Assembly (NCBI GenBank): GCA_945861365.1
Contig: CAMAUH010000043.1
Location: 1 to 14,699 of the forward strand
Length of the DNA stretch: 14,699 nt
Source: Candidatus Kuenenia stuttgartensis
GTDB lineage: Bacteria; Planctomycetota; UBA1135; UBA2386
Direction: 5' to 3'
This document shows positions 7,069-13,405 of the stretch, piece by piece. The notes beneath the pieces are model-generated. The model was not told the origin of the DNA, did not search any database, and was given only the letters and a program-made list of their open reading frames with translations. Position numbers and translations under genes: made by a program. Positions within the stretch are counted from its first letter, which is position 1; each line of letters opens with the position of its first letter.

Positions 7069-8016
7069 TCAGCGGATCAGCAACGCGAGCACGGCCTTCT
7101 GCACGTGCAGCCGATTTTCAGCGATGTCGTAGACGACGCTCTGCGGGCCATCCATGACCTCCTGCGTGACCTCCCAGCCGCGGTGGGCGGGCAGGCAGTG
7201 CATGAACAGCGCGTCCGGCTTGGCGCGCGCCATCATGTCCTCGTCGACCTGGTAGGCGGCGAAGACGCCGTTGCGTTCTTCGATCTCGTCCTCCTGGCCC
7301 ATGCTGGCCCACACGTCGGTGTAGATCGCGTCGGCGCCGTCGGCCGCGGCATCGGGGTCGTTGAGGATCGTCACCTCGGCGCCGGTCTCCTGCGCCGCGC
7401 GCATCGCCTCGTTGACGACGCGCGAGTTCGGCTCGTAGCCCTCCGGCGAGCAGACGCGGATGTTGGTGCCGAGCTTCACCGCGGTGTGGATCAGCGCGTG
7501 GCAGGTGTTGTTGCCGTCGCCGACGTAGGTCAGCGTGCGGCCCTTCACCGAACCCCACTTCTCGGTCAGCGTGAAGAAGTCGCTGAGCGCCTGGCACGGG
7601 TGCACGAAGTCCGACAGCCCGTTGATGACCGGGATCTTCGTGTGCATGGCCAGCTCCTCGAGCACCTTGTGCTTGAAGGTGCGCGCGACGATCGCGTGCA
7701 CCCAGCGCTCGAGGTTCTTCGCCATGTCCTTGACCGACTCGCGCGAGCCGAGCTTGGCGTCGCGGTGGTCCATGAAGGTGGCGCTGCCGCCGAGGTCCTG
7801 CATGCCGATGTCGAAGGTGAAGCGCGTGCGCAGCGAGTCCTTCTCGAAGATCATCGCCAGGCGCTTGTGCTGCAGCACGGCGGTGTGCACTTCGCGGCCG
7901 GCCTTCAGCGTGCGCGCGGTCGTGAAGATGCGTTCGATGTCGGTGGTCGGCAGCGCCGACGTGCACAGCAGGTCCTTTTGCGACAGACGGGGCAGTTCGA
8001 GCGACGACGTCTTCAC
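7069..8016 (-). CDS. argF: Ornithine carbamoyltransferase
   Basis: Transfers carbamoyl from carbamoyl phosphate to L-ornithine, giving citrulline. The protein has 315 residues from the GTG at 8016. The carbamoyl-phosphate loop reads S61-L-R-T-R, with Leu where E. coli has Thr (STRTR). HPCQ is at 139-142, DVWASMG (SMG at 238-240, ornithine-binding loop) and HCLPAHRG at 273-280. The intact SMG loop argues for ornithine rather than N-acetyl- or N-succinylornithine as substrate. The GTG overlaps the argD stop as GTGA and has AAGGA about 6 nt upstream. A much longer open frame continues upstream but only overlaps argD, so this start is favoured. Confidence 0.95.
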   Translation of the reverse strand: MKTSSLELPRLSQKDLLCTSALPTTDIERIFTTARTLKAGREVHTAVLQHKRLAMIFEKDSLRTRFTFDIGMQDLGGSATFMDHRDAKLGSRESVKDMAKNLERWVHAIVARTFKHKVLEELAMHTKIPVINGLSDFVHPCQALSDFFTLTEKWGSVKGRTLTYVGDGNNTCHALIHTAVKLGTNIRVCSPEGYEPNSRVVNEAMRAAQETGAEVTILNDPDAAADGADAIYTDVWASMGQEDEIEERNGVFAAYQVDEDMMARAKPDALFMHCLPAHRGWEVTQEVMDGPQSVVYDIAENRLHVQKAVLALLIR

Positions 8017-9203
8017 GGCTTGTCCTTCTCCTTCGGTGCGGCGGGGAACGTGATCAGCGTGCTGCGCAGCGTCTGCAGGGCCTGTTCGACCTGCGGTGCG
8101 GTGACGACGAACGGCGGCACGATGCGCAGCACGTCGGTGGCGGTGCAGTTGACGATCAGCCCGCGCTGGTAGAGCGCCTTCTGCACGGCGTCGGCGGAGT
8201 GGTGCAGGCGCAGGCCGAGCATCAGGCCCTTGCCGCGCACCTCGCGCACGATCGGCAGCTCGCGTTGCAGCGCCAGCAGCCCTTCGCGCAGCTGGTGGCC
8301 GCGATCCTGCACGTTGCCGAGCAGGCCGCGGTCGACCTCGTCGAGGAACACCAGCGCCGCCCGGCAGACCAGCGGGCCGCCGGCGAACGTCGAGCCGTGT
8401 TCGCCCTTCTGGAAGGTGTCGGCCAGCGCCGCGGTGGTCAGGCAAGCGCCCATCGGCAGGCCGGCCGCGATCGGCTTCGCCAGCGTGACGACGTCGGGCA
8501 CGACGCCGGCGTGCTGTGCCGCGAGGAACTTGCCGGTGCGGCCGCAGCCGCTCTGGATCTCGTCGTGCACCAGCAGCGTGCCGGTCTCGGTGCACAGCGC
8601 GCGCGCGCGCTGCAGGTAGGCGGGCGACAGTTCGCGGATGCCGCCTTCGCCCTGGATCGGTTCCAGCACCAGCGCCGCCGGCTTGTCGGTGCGCAGCGCG
8701 TTGGCCAGCGCGTCCTGGTCCTCCGGCGGCACCCAGGTGACCTTCTGCAGCGGCTGGAACGGCTTGCGGTACTTCTCGCTCCAGGTCAGCGACAGGGCGC
8801 CGAGCGAACGGCCGTGGAAGCCGCCTTCGAGCGCCACGAACGACGTGCGTTCGGGCGTGCCGCGCACGTGCATCGCCTTGCGGGCGAGCTTCAGCGCGCA
8901 CTCGATGGCCTCGGTGCCCGAGTTGGTGAAGAACGCCGCCGCCATGTCGGTCAGCGCACACAGCCGCGTCGCCACCTGCTCGGTGTACGGATGGCGGAAC
9001 AGGTTGCTCAGGTGCACGACCTTGCCGACCTGGTCGCGCAGCGCGGTGGCGAGTTCGGCGTGGCCGTGGCCCAGCGCGCTGACGGCGATGCCGGCCAGGA
9101 AGTCGAGGAACTCGCGGCCGGTGCTGTCCTGCAGCACGGCGCCGTGACCCGCGACGAACACTTCGTCGGTGCGGGCGTACGTCTTCATCAATCCCTCATC
9201 CAT
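8013..9203 (-). CDS. argD: Acetylornithine aminotransferase
   Basis: PLP-dependent class III aminotransferase converting N-acetylglutamate semialdehyde to N-acetylornithine, with glutamate as amino donor; 396 residues. Seen: LDFLAGIAVSALGHGH near the N-terminus, the phosphate-binding NSGTEAIECALKLAR (94-108), Asp214 in HDEIQSG, and the PLP Schiff-base Lys243 in TLAKPIAAGLPMGA. The ATG at 9203 overlaps argB by 8 nt with GGAG about 7 nt upstream. A second ATG at 9188 (MKTYAR) has GAGG 5 nt upstream and would leave a 7-nt gap; it fits the common ArgD N-terminus equally well. Broad family members also act on succinylornithine or diaminopimelate; the arg context decides the call. Confidence 0.95.
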   Translation of the reverse strand: MDEGLMKTYARTDEVFVAGHGAVLQDSTGREFLDFLAGIAVSALGHGHAELATALRDQVGKVVHLSNLFRHPYTEQVATRLCALTDMAAAFFTNSGTEAIECALKLARKAMHVRGTPERTSFVALEGGFHGRSLGALSLTWSEKYRKPFQPLQKVTWVPPEDQDALANALRTDKPAALVLEPIQGEGGIRELSPAYLQRARALCTETGTLLVHDEIQSGCGRTGKFLAAQHAGVVPDVVTLAKPIAAGLPMGACLTTAALADTFQKGEHGSTFAGGPLVCRAALVFLDEVDRGLLGNVQDRGHQLREGLLALQRELPIVREVRGKGLMLGLRLHHSADAVQKALYQRGLIVNCTATDVLRIVPPFVVTAPQVEQALQTLRSTLITFPAAPKEKDKP

Positions 9204-10020
9204 GGAACGACTCCGTCGCCGCGTGCGCGGCGGTCACGAACTGGGTGCCGGTGTTGGCGCGCAGCGCCGACAGCACCGCGTCGGGTGCTTGGGCGGGAGC
9301 GATCTTGACCAGGGCGCGCGGGTTCTGGGCCAGCGCCAGCAGGGCGGCATCGAGCTTCGGCAGCATGCCGCCCTGGGCCACGCCGGTGGCTATGAGCCGT
9401 TCGCAGTCGGCCGGCGTCAGCCGACCGATGCGTTGCTTCTGCGCGTCGAGCACGCCGGGCACGTCGGTCAGGAACAGCAGCGCGTCGCACGCGAAGGCGC
9501 GGCACAGCGGGCCGGCCGCGTGGTCGGCGTTCAGGTTGAAGAACGGGTCGCCGTCGCCGCTGTGCGTGCCTGGCGCCACGGTCGCGACCACCGGCACGTG
9601 GCCGGTGCCGAGCAGGGCCTGCACGTAGCGCGGCTGCACGTGGTCGACCGCGCCGACGAAGCCGAGGTCGACGCCGGGCTTGTCGAGCTTCTGCGCGGTG
9701 AACGTGCCGCCGTCGGCGCCGCTGAGGCCGACCGCCGGCACGCCGGCGCGCTGCAGCGTGTGCACCAGCGTCTTGTTGACCGAGCCGGCCAGCACCATCA
9801 GCACGACCTCGGCAGTGCGGGCGTCGGTGACGCGCAGGCCGTCGTGGTATTGCTCGGGGATCGCGAGCGCCTTGCCGAGCTGGCGGATCTGGTTGCCGCC
9901 GCCGTGCACGACGATGAGTTCGTGGCCTTCGGTCCGGGCCTTGGCGATCGCCTTGCACAGCGAGGCGCGCGGGCCGGCCTCTTCGAGCTGGGCGCCGCCG
10001 ATCTTGACGAGGATCCTCAT
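9196..10020 (-). CDS. argB: Acetylglutamate kinase
   Basis: Phosphorylates N-acetylglutamate with ATP, the second step of the pathway. The protein has 274 residues with an amino-acid-kinase fold. Lys6 sits in the first strand (MRILVKIGGA), the glycine loop VVHGGGNQI is at 37-45, GLRVTD at 61-66, NLNADHAA at 162-169, and Lys222 in GGMLPKLDAA near the nucleotide site. The chain begins directly at the first beta strand, without the extra N-terminal helix that arginine-inhibited hexameric kinases carry. From this I infer it may be arginine-insensitive, with control falling on ArgA and ArgR. The ATG overlaps the argC stop as ATGA. Confidence 0.96.
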   Translation of the reverse strand: MRILVKIGGAQLEEAGPRASLCKAIAKARTEGHELIVVHGGGNQIRQLGKALAIPEQYHDGLRVTDARTAEVVLMVLAGSVNKTLVHTLQRAGVPAVGLSGADGGTFTAQKLDKPGVDLGFVGAVDHVQPRYVQALLGTGHVPVVATVAPGTHSGDGDPFFNLNADHAAGPLCRAFACDALLFLTDVPGVLDAQKQRIGRLTPADCERLIATGVAQGGMLPKLDAALLALAQNPRALVKIAPAQAPDAVLSALRANTGTQFVTAAHAATESFHG

Positions 10021-11003
10021 GACAGTCCGTCTCCTTCGGGCAAGCCGAGCATCAGGTTCATGTTCTGCAGCGCCTGGCCGGAAGCGCCCTTCTGCAGGTT
10101 GTCGATCACCGACGTGATGACGACCAGCGGGCCGCTCGCGGCGACCGCGATGTGGCACTGGTTGGTCTGCTGCACGCAGCGCAGCTCGGGCTGGCCCTTG
10201 CCGTACACGCGCACGAACGGCTCGCCCTGGTAGCGCTCGTGCAGGCAGCTGCGCATCGCGTCGGCGGTGACGCCGGCGGCGGGCGTCAGGTAGATCGTCG
10301 ACAGCATGCCGCGGAACGTCGGCAGCAGGTGCGGCGTGAAGACGATGCGGTCGGTGCCTGCCTCCTGGTGGATCTCCGGCGTGTGCCGGTGCGAACCGAC
10401 GCCGTACGCGCAGAAGTTCTCGTGCACGTTGCCGAAGTGCGTGCGCTCGCTCGGCGCCTTGCCAGCACCCGACGTGCCGCTCTTGCTGTCGGCGATGATC
10501 GGCGCGCTGGCGGCGAGCAGGCCGTGCTGCAGCAGCGGCAGGATCGGCAGCAGGATCGAGGTCGGGTAGCAGCCCGGGTTGGCGACCAGCGTGGCGGTGC
10601 GCACGCGGTCGCGCTGCTGCTCGGTCAGGCCGTAGACGGCGCGCGGCAGCAGTTCCGGAGCCGGGTGGGGACTGCCGTAGGTGCGCTGGTAGACCGCCGG
10701 GTCGCGCAGGCGGAAGTCGGCCGACAGGTCGACGACCTGCTTGCCGATGGCGAGGGCCTGCTTGGCGATCTCGCTGGCAGCCCCGTGCGGCGTGCACAGG
10801 AACACGCCGTCGACGGCTCCGAGCCGCGCGAGGTCGAGCGCGTCGATCTGCGGGTCGCCGGGGAACGCCGGCGGTTCCGGCGGCGTGCCGGCGCGCGCCG
10901 TCATGACGACGGTAGCCTGCAGGTGCGGGTGGCGGGCCAGCAGCGTCAGCAGTTCGCGCCCGGTGTAGCCCGAGGCGCCGACGATCGCGCAGGTCTTCTT
11001 CAT
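10017..11003 (-). CDS. argC: N-acetyl-gamma-glutamyl-phosphate reductase
   Basis: NADPH-dependent reduction of N-acetylglutamyl phosphate to the semialdehyde. The protein has 328 residues from the ATG at 11003. The Rossmann loop AIVGASGYTGREL starts at ~6. VVDLSADFRLRD is at 90-101. The catalytic cysteine is Cys145 in ANPGCYPTS, and GSHRHTPEI at ~203-211 holds the His of the active site. The GTSGAGK segment (176-182) is also typical. Length fits the long ArgC type. The start overlaps the argR stop as ATGA. The open frame continues upstream antisense-free through argR in another frame, but that extension is not ArgC-like. Confidence 0.96.
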   Translation of the reverse strand: MKKTCAIVGASGYTGRELLTLLARHPHLQATVVMTARAGTPPEPPAFPGDPQIDALDLARLGAVDGVFLCTPHGAASEIAKQALAIGKQVVDLSADFRLRDPAVYQRTYGSPHPAPELLPRAVYGLTEQQRDRVRTATLVANPGCYPTSILLPILPLLQHGLLAASAPIIADSKSGTSGAGKAPSERTHFGNVHENFCAYGVGSHRHTPEIHQEAGTDRIVFTPHLLPTFRGMLSTIYLTPAAGVTADAMRSCLHERYQGEPFVRVYGKGQPELRCVQQTNQCHIAVAASGPLVVITSVIDNLQKGASGQALQNMNLMLGLPEGDGLS

Positions 11004-11482
11004 GCGTCCTTCCGGGCCGGGCCGAGCTGCCGGATCAGCGCCTTGGCCTTCTGGTTGTCGGTGCAGACCGCGAGCAGCGTGTCGTCGCCGGCGATGGTGC
11101 CGACCACGCCGGGCAGCGCGGCGTGGTCGATCGCGACGCCGAGCGCCTGCGCGCCGCCGGCGGGCGTGCGCAGCACCACCAGGTTCTGCGCGGCGGTGGC
11201 GGACAGCATCCAGGTGTGCACCGCGTGCCACAGGCTCGGCTGCGCCGATTGCGGCGACAGTGGCGCGTGCGGCAGTTCGTAGCCGTCCTTGCCCTTCACG
11301 ACGCCGAGGTCGCGCAGGTCGCGCGACAGCGTCGCCTGGTTGACGTCGTGCCCGGTCGCGGCGAGGCGCTGCTGCAGGTCCGCCTGGTTCCGCGGCCGCT
11401 CGCGTTCGAGCAGGTGCAGGATGCGCTGGCGGCGCTCTTCGCGGTCGCTGGCGGCGACGGGGCTTTCGGTGCGGCTTGGCAT
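11000..11482 (-). CDS. argR: Arginine repressor
   Basis: Arginine-responsive transcription factor of 160 residues (from the ATG at 11482), the usual ArgR length. The N-terminal winged helix-turn-helix shows NQATLSRDLRDLG (48-60), the canonical recognition segment. The C-terminal domain has LVVLRTPAGGAQALGVAID and GTIAGDDT (128-135), the arginine-binding and hexamerisation signature. As first gene of the cluster it is probably autoregulated with the biosynthetic genes. A start at 11503 would add MRVQRIF. I prefer 11482 because both candidate starts lie within the two palindromes of a likely operator, and the upstream one would leave no room for promoter and leader. Neither has a Shine-Dalgarno; the leader is AU-rich. 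Confidence 0.94.
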   Translation of the reverse strand: MPSRTESPVAASDREERRQRILHLLERERPRNQADLQQRLAATGHDVNQATLSRDLRDLGVVKGKDGYELPHAPLSPQSAQPSLWHAVHTWMLSATAAQNLVVLRTPAGGAQALGVAIDHAALPGVVGTIAGDDTLLAVCTDNQKAKALIRQLGPARKDA

Positions 11483-11511
11483 AAATATGCGCTGAACACG
11501 CATAAATATGC
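11479..11511 (-). promoter_or_regulatory. Tandem ARG-box-like operator at argR
   Basis: The 12-mer GCATAAATATGC occurs at 11479-11490 and, identically, at 11500-11511, start to start 21 bp. Each is a palindrome apart from the central A/A pair. On the minus strand the upstream box reads TGCATATTTATGCG, matching the E. coli ARG box core TGAATwwwwATTCA at 11 of 14 positions; the other matches at 10. In E. coli paired 18-bp boxes are separated by 2-3 bp, which gives the same ~21-bp phasing. The sites are a sharp AT-rich island in ~70% GC DNA and overlap the argR start region. I infer that the ArgR hexamer binds here to repress the operon. Confidence 0.78.
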
Positions 11512-11531
11512 ACGCATCGGCCGGCGAGCAA
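11503..11531 (-). promoter_or_regulatory. Candidate promoter of the arg operon
   Basis: On the minus strand TTGCTC (11531-11526) is followed after 17 nt by TATTTA (11508-11503), which sits inside the upstream ARG-like box. Each hexamer matches the sigma-70 consensus at only 3 of 6 positions, so the call is weak and rests mainly on spacing and position. Transcription would begin near 11496, giving a very short leader before the ATG at 11482 and placing the operator over the -10 and start site. Confidence 0.3.
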
Positions 11532-11562
11532 GGCTCGGCTCGAGAAAGTTCGCGCGCGCCGT

Positions 11563-11844
11563 TCAGCGGCGACCGGCCAGGTGCACGCCGAAGACGTTGC
11601 GGAAGCGCTGGTGGCTGCCCGCCGGGATCGCCGGCGAGAAGCGCAGCGTGAAGCCGTGCAGGCCGCGCACCGCCTCGACGCGGCCGCGTTCGATCGCGAA
11701 CGCTGCCGCCACGTCGGTGCAGTCGGCGAGCAGGCCCGGCGGCACGCGGCCGCGTTCGGCGTGCGTTCCTGTGCTGTCGAAGCGGATCGCCAGCACGGCC
11801 GGGATGGCCAGGCGATGCAGGTGGTAGCCCAGGTGGCGCAGCAT
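11563..11844 (-). CDS. Small conserved-looking protein, DUF3634-like
   Basis: A 93-residue protein from the ATG at 11844. Hydrophobic stretch LAIPAVLAI at 12-20, then RGRVPPGLLADCTDVAAAF (31-49), a strand-rich middle, and LRFSPAIPAGSHQRFRNVFGVH (67-88). The order 'G-x-(V/L)-P-P-x-(F/L)-L-x-(D/N)-C' then 'FS-x-x-IP-x-x-x-x-QR-x-RNV' recalls DUF3634, a family of unknown function; this is from memory and unverified. The start lies 11 nt after the stop of the YdcF-like gene, with GGA 7 nt upstream of the ATG, so the two are probably cotranscribed. A longer frame to 12042 only overlaps the YdcF-like gene. Function unknown. Confidence 0.62.
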   Translation of the reverse strand: MLRHLGYHLHRLAIPAVLAIRFDSTGTHAERGRVPPGLLADCTDVAAAFAIERGRVEAVRGLHGFTLRFSPAIPAGSHQRFRNVFGVHLAGRR

Positions 11845-11855
11845 CGGCGGTTCCG

Positions 11856-12593
11856 TCAGCCGCGCACCGCGTAGACCAGGCGGCCGACCCATTCGTGCAG
11901 CGCGAGGCCGCTGTCGCGCAGGCCGTGCCAGTGCGGGATCCAAGCGGTGGCGCCCGTGCTCGGGCTGCGGAAGCCGGTGGGGGCCGCCACCACGGTCAGT
12001 CCCTGGGCCTGGAAGCAGGCGACGGAGCGCGGCATGTGCCACGCGCTGGTCACCAGCAGGACCGTGCGCACGCCGTCCTGCTTCAACATGGCGGCACTGA
12101 ACAGCGCGTTCTCATGCGTGTCCGCGGACTTGTCCTCGCGCCAGCGCACCGGCACCGCGAACTCCTTCTGCGCCGCATCGGCCATCATCGTCGCCAGCGC
12201 CGGCTGGCCGCTGCCCAGCACGCCGCCGCTGACCAGCAGCGGCAGGCCGGTGCGCCGTTGCAGCGCAGCACCGTAGCGCAGCCGCTGCATCGTCATCGCG
12301 CCGGCGATCGGGCCGCCATACTCGGCGCCGACCGGGTCGCCCTCGGCGCTCAGCACGACGATCGCGTCGGCCTGCGGCAGGACGCCTTCGCTCGGCAGTG
12401 CCGGGTAGCTCTGCAGCGAGCCGAGCAGCAGCCCGCCGACGAACGGCGTCGACAGTGCCCAGAGCCAGAGCACCGCGAACACCTGCAGGGTGCGACCGAG
12501 CTTAGGTCGTCGCCAACGCAGCAGGGTGCCCAGCACCAGCAGCGCGAGCGCCGAGCTGGGCGGGAGGAACAGCGCTTCGAGCAGGCGACGCAT
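11856..12593 (-). CDS. YdcF/ElyC/SanA-family (DUF218) inner-membrane protein
   Basis: 245 residues. Two hydrophobic segments, ~8-26 and ~36-58, flank a basic loop (RWRRPKLGR), placing the C-terminal domain probably in the periplasm. That domain has the DUF218 layout: DAIVVLSAEGD (76-86), RLRYGAALQRRTGLPLLVSGG (104-124), SADTHENA (156-163), and VTSAWHMPRSVACF (181-194) followed by APTGF. This matches the ElyC subtype, which in E. coli is tied to envelope and peptidoglycan-precursor homeostasis; the biochemical activity is not settled and the role here is inferred. It lies 68 nt after the DUF2911 gene, with a strong hairpin between. No Shine-Dalgarno is visible before the ATG. Confidence 0.88.
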   Translation of the reverse strand: MRRLLEALFLPPSSALALLVLGTLLRWRRPKLGRTLQVFAVLWLWALSTPFVGGLLLGSLQSYPALPSEGVLPQADAIVVLSAEGDPVGAEYGGPIAGAMTMQRLRYGAALQRRTGLPLLVSGGVLGSGQPALATMMADAAQKEFAVPVRWREDKSADTHENALFSAAMLKQDGVRTVLLVTSAWHMPRSVACFQAQGLTVVAAPTGFRSPSTGATAWIPHWHGLRDSGLALHEWVGRLVYAVRG

Positions 12594-12618
12594 CGCGACA
12601 GCATACGAAGCGCTGCGG

Positions 12619-12654
12619 GCGGGCCGGCGTCAGCGTTGGCTGCTACCGGCCCGC
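12619..12654 (-). terminator. Stable GC hairpin after the DUF2911 gene (no T-tract)
   Basis: The arms GCGGGCCGG (12619-12627) and CCGGCCCGC (12646-12654) form a perfect 9-bp stem with an 18-nt loop, immediately downstream of the stop at 12662. A 14-bp palindrome GGCCCGCGCGGGCC overlaps the stop-proximal arm. No T-run follows, so it may be a weak terminator, an mRNA-stabilising 3' structure, or an attenuator in front of the ydcF-like gene. Confidence 0.45.
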
Positions 12655-12661
12655 GCGGGCC

Positions 12662-13306
12662 TCACTTGCCGTGGGCGTCCTTCTTGCCGTGGTCGCCGCC
12701 GGTCTCGGCGGCCTTGTGCGCGTGCGGCCCGTGCAGCATGGCCGGCGCGGTCAGCGTGTGCTTGCCCCACGCGAGCGTGAACGTGCCCTTGCCAGCGCCG
12801 TCCTTGTCGGCCGTGAACGTCATCGTCATCTTGCCGACGACGTCCTTGGCGACGTCCTTGTTCAGCGTCAGCGGCGCCGTGAACTCCGGCGTCCAGTCGC
12901 CCGACCACGGGAGGATGCCGTGCTTCATGGCCTTGGTCGAGTCCATGAACGCGAGGGCGAACTTGCCGTCCTTGTCGCAGTGCAGCGCCATCACGTACGA
13001 GCCGGCCGGGATCTTGGTGCCGCCGATCTCCATCTCCGAGCTGTTGATCAGCGTGGTGAACCAGTCCTTGCCGAGGCGGTTCAGCTTGCCCTTCAGCTTG
13101 TCCATCATGCCGTCGTACTCGGCCTTCCAGTCGGGCTGGCCGTGGGTCAGCGACGCCATCGCGAAGACGCTGAAGTCATCGTTGAACACCATCATTCGCG
13201 TCTCGGCGCGCTGGCCGGTGACGCTGGCGCCAGTGAGCTTCTGGGCGGTGGCGGGGAGGGCGAAGCAGAGGGCCGCGATCGCGGCGGTGACGAAGGGGAA
13301 ACGCAT
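12662..13306 (-). CDS. Secreted DUF2911 protein with His/Lys-rich tail
   Basis: 214 residues with a Sec signal (MRFPFVTAAIAALCFALPATA, cleavage before Gln22). The body fits DUF2911: a strand ending in the phrase W-F-T-T-L-I-N-S-S-E-M-E-I-G-G-T-K-I-P-A-G-S-Y-V-M-A-L (82-108), then FALAFMDSTKAMKHGILPW and WTPEFTAPLTLNKD, then a beta-rich end. Function of the family is unknown; members are secreted and common in Bacteroidota and Planctomycetota. The last ~25 residues (HGPHAHKAAETGGDHGKKDAHGK) are rich in His and Lys and may bind metal; this is speculation. The ATG has only a weak GAG element upstream. A small hairpin lies in the leader. Confidence 0.88.
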   Translation of the reverse strand: MRFPFVTAAIAALCFALPATAQKLTGASVTGQRAETRMMVFNDDFSVFAMASLTHGQPDWKAEYDGMMDKLKGKLNRLGKDWFTTLINSSEMEIGGTKIPAGSYVMALHCDKDGKFALAFMDSTKAMKHGILPWSGDWTPEFTAPLTLNKDVAKDVVGKMTMTFTADKDGAGKGTFTLAWGKHTLTAPAMLHGPHAHKAAETGGDHGKKDAHGK

Positions 13307-13326
13307 TGTCGTTCTCGTGTGGTTCT

Positions 13327-13343
13327 GACTCGGAAAGCGAGTC
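13327..13343 (-). promoter_or_regulatory. Short perfect hairpin in the leader of the DUF2911 gene
   Basis: GACTCG (13327-13332) and CGAGTC (13338-13343) are perfect complements around a 5-nt loop, 20 nt upstream of the ATG at 13306. In the transcript the loop reads CUUUC. It may be a regulatory leader structure or a weak terminator of the upstream aminotransferase-like gene (stop at 13406). No T-run is present. Confidence 0.3.
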
Positions 13344-13405
13344 GGCGAAGAATTGGCGCGAGCAGGGTAGGGACCGCGCGCCGACGCGCAAGCGCAGCGT
13401 GGCCC

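Noticed and set aside
4402..7157. Long plus-strand open frames opposite argH and argG
   Set aside because: They are fully antisense to genes with clear family signatures and show no motifs of their own.
11545..11562. GC-repeat GCGCGCGC as a recombination or Z-DNA site
   Set aside because: Short alternating GC runs are expected at this base composition and occur in several places in the window.
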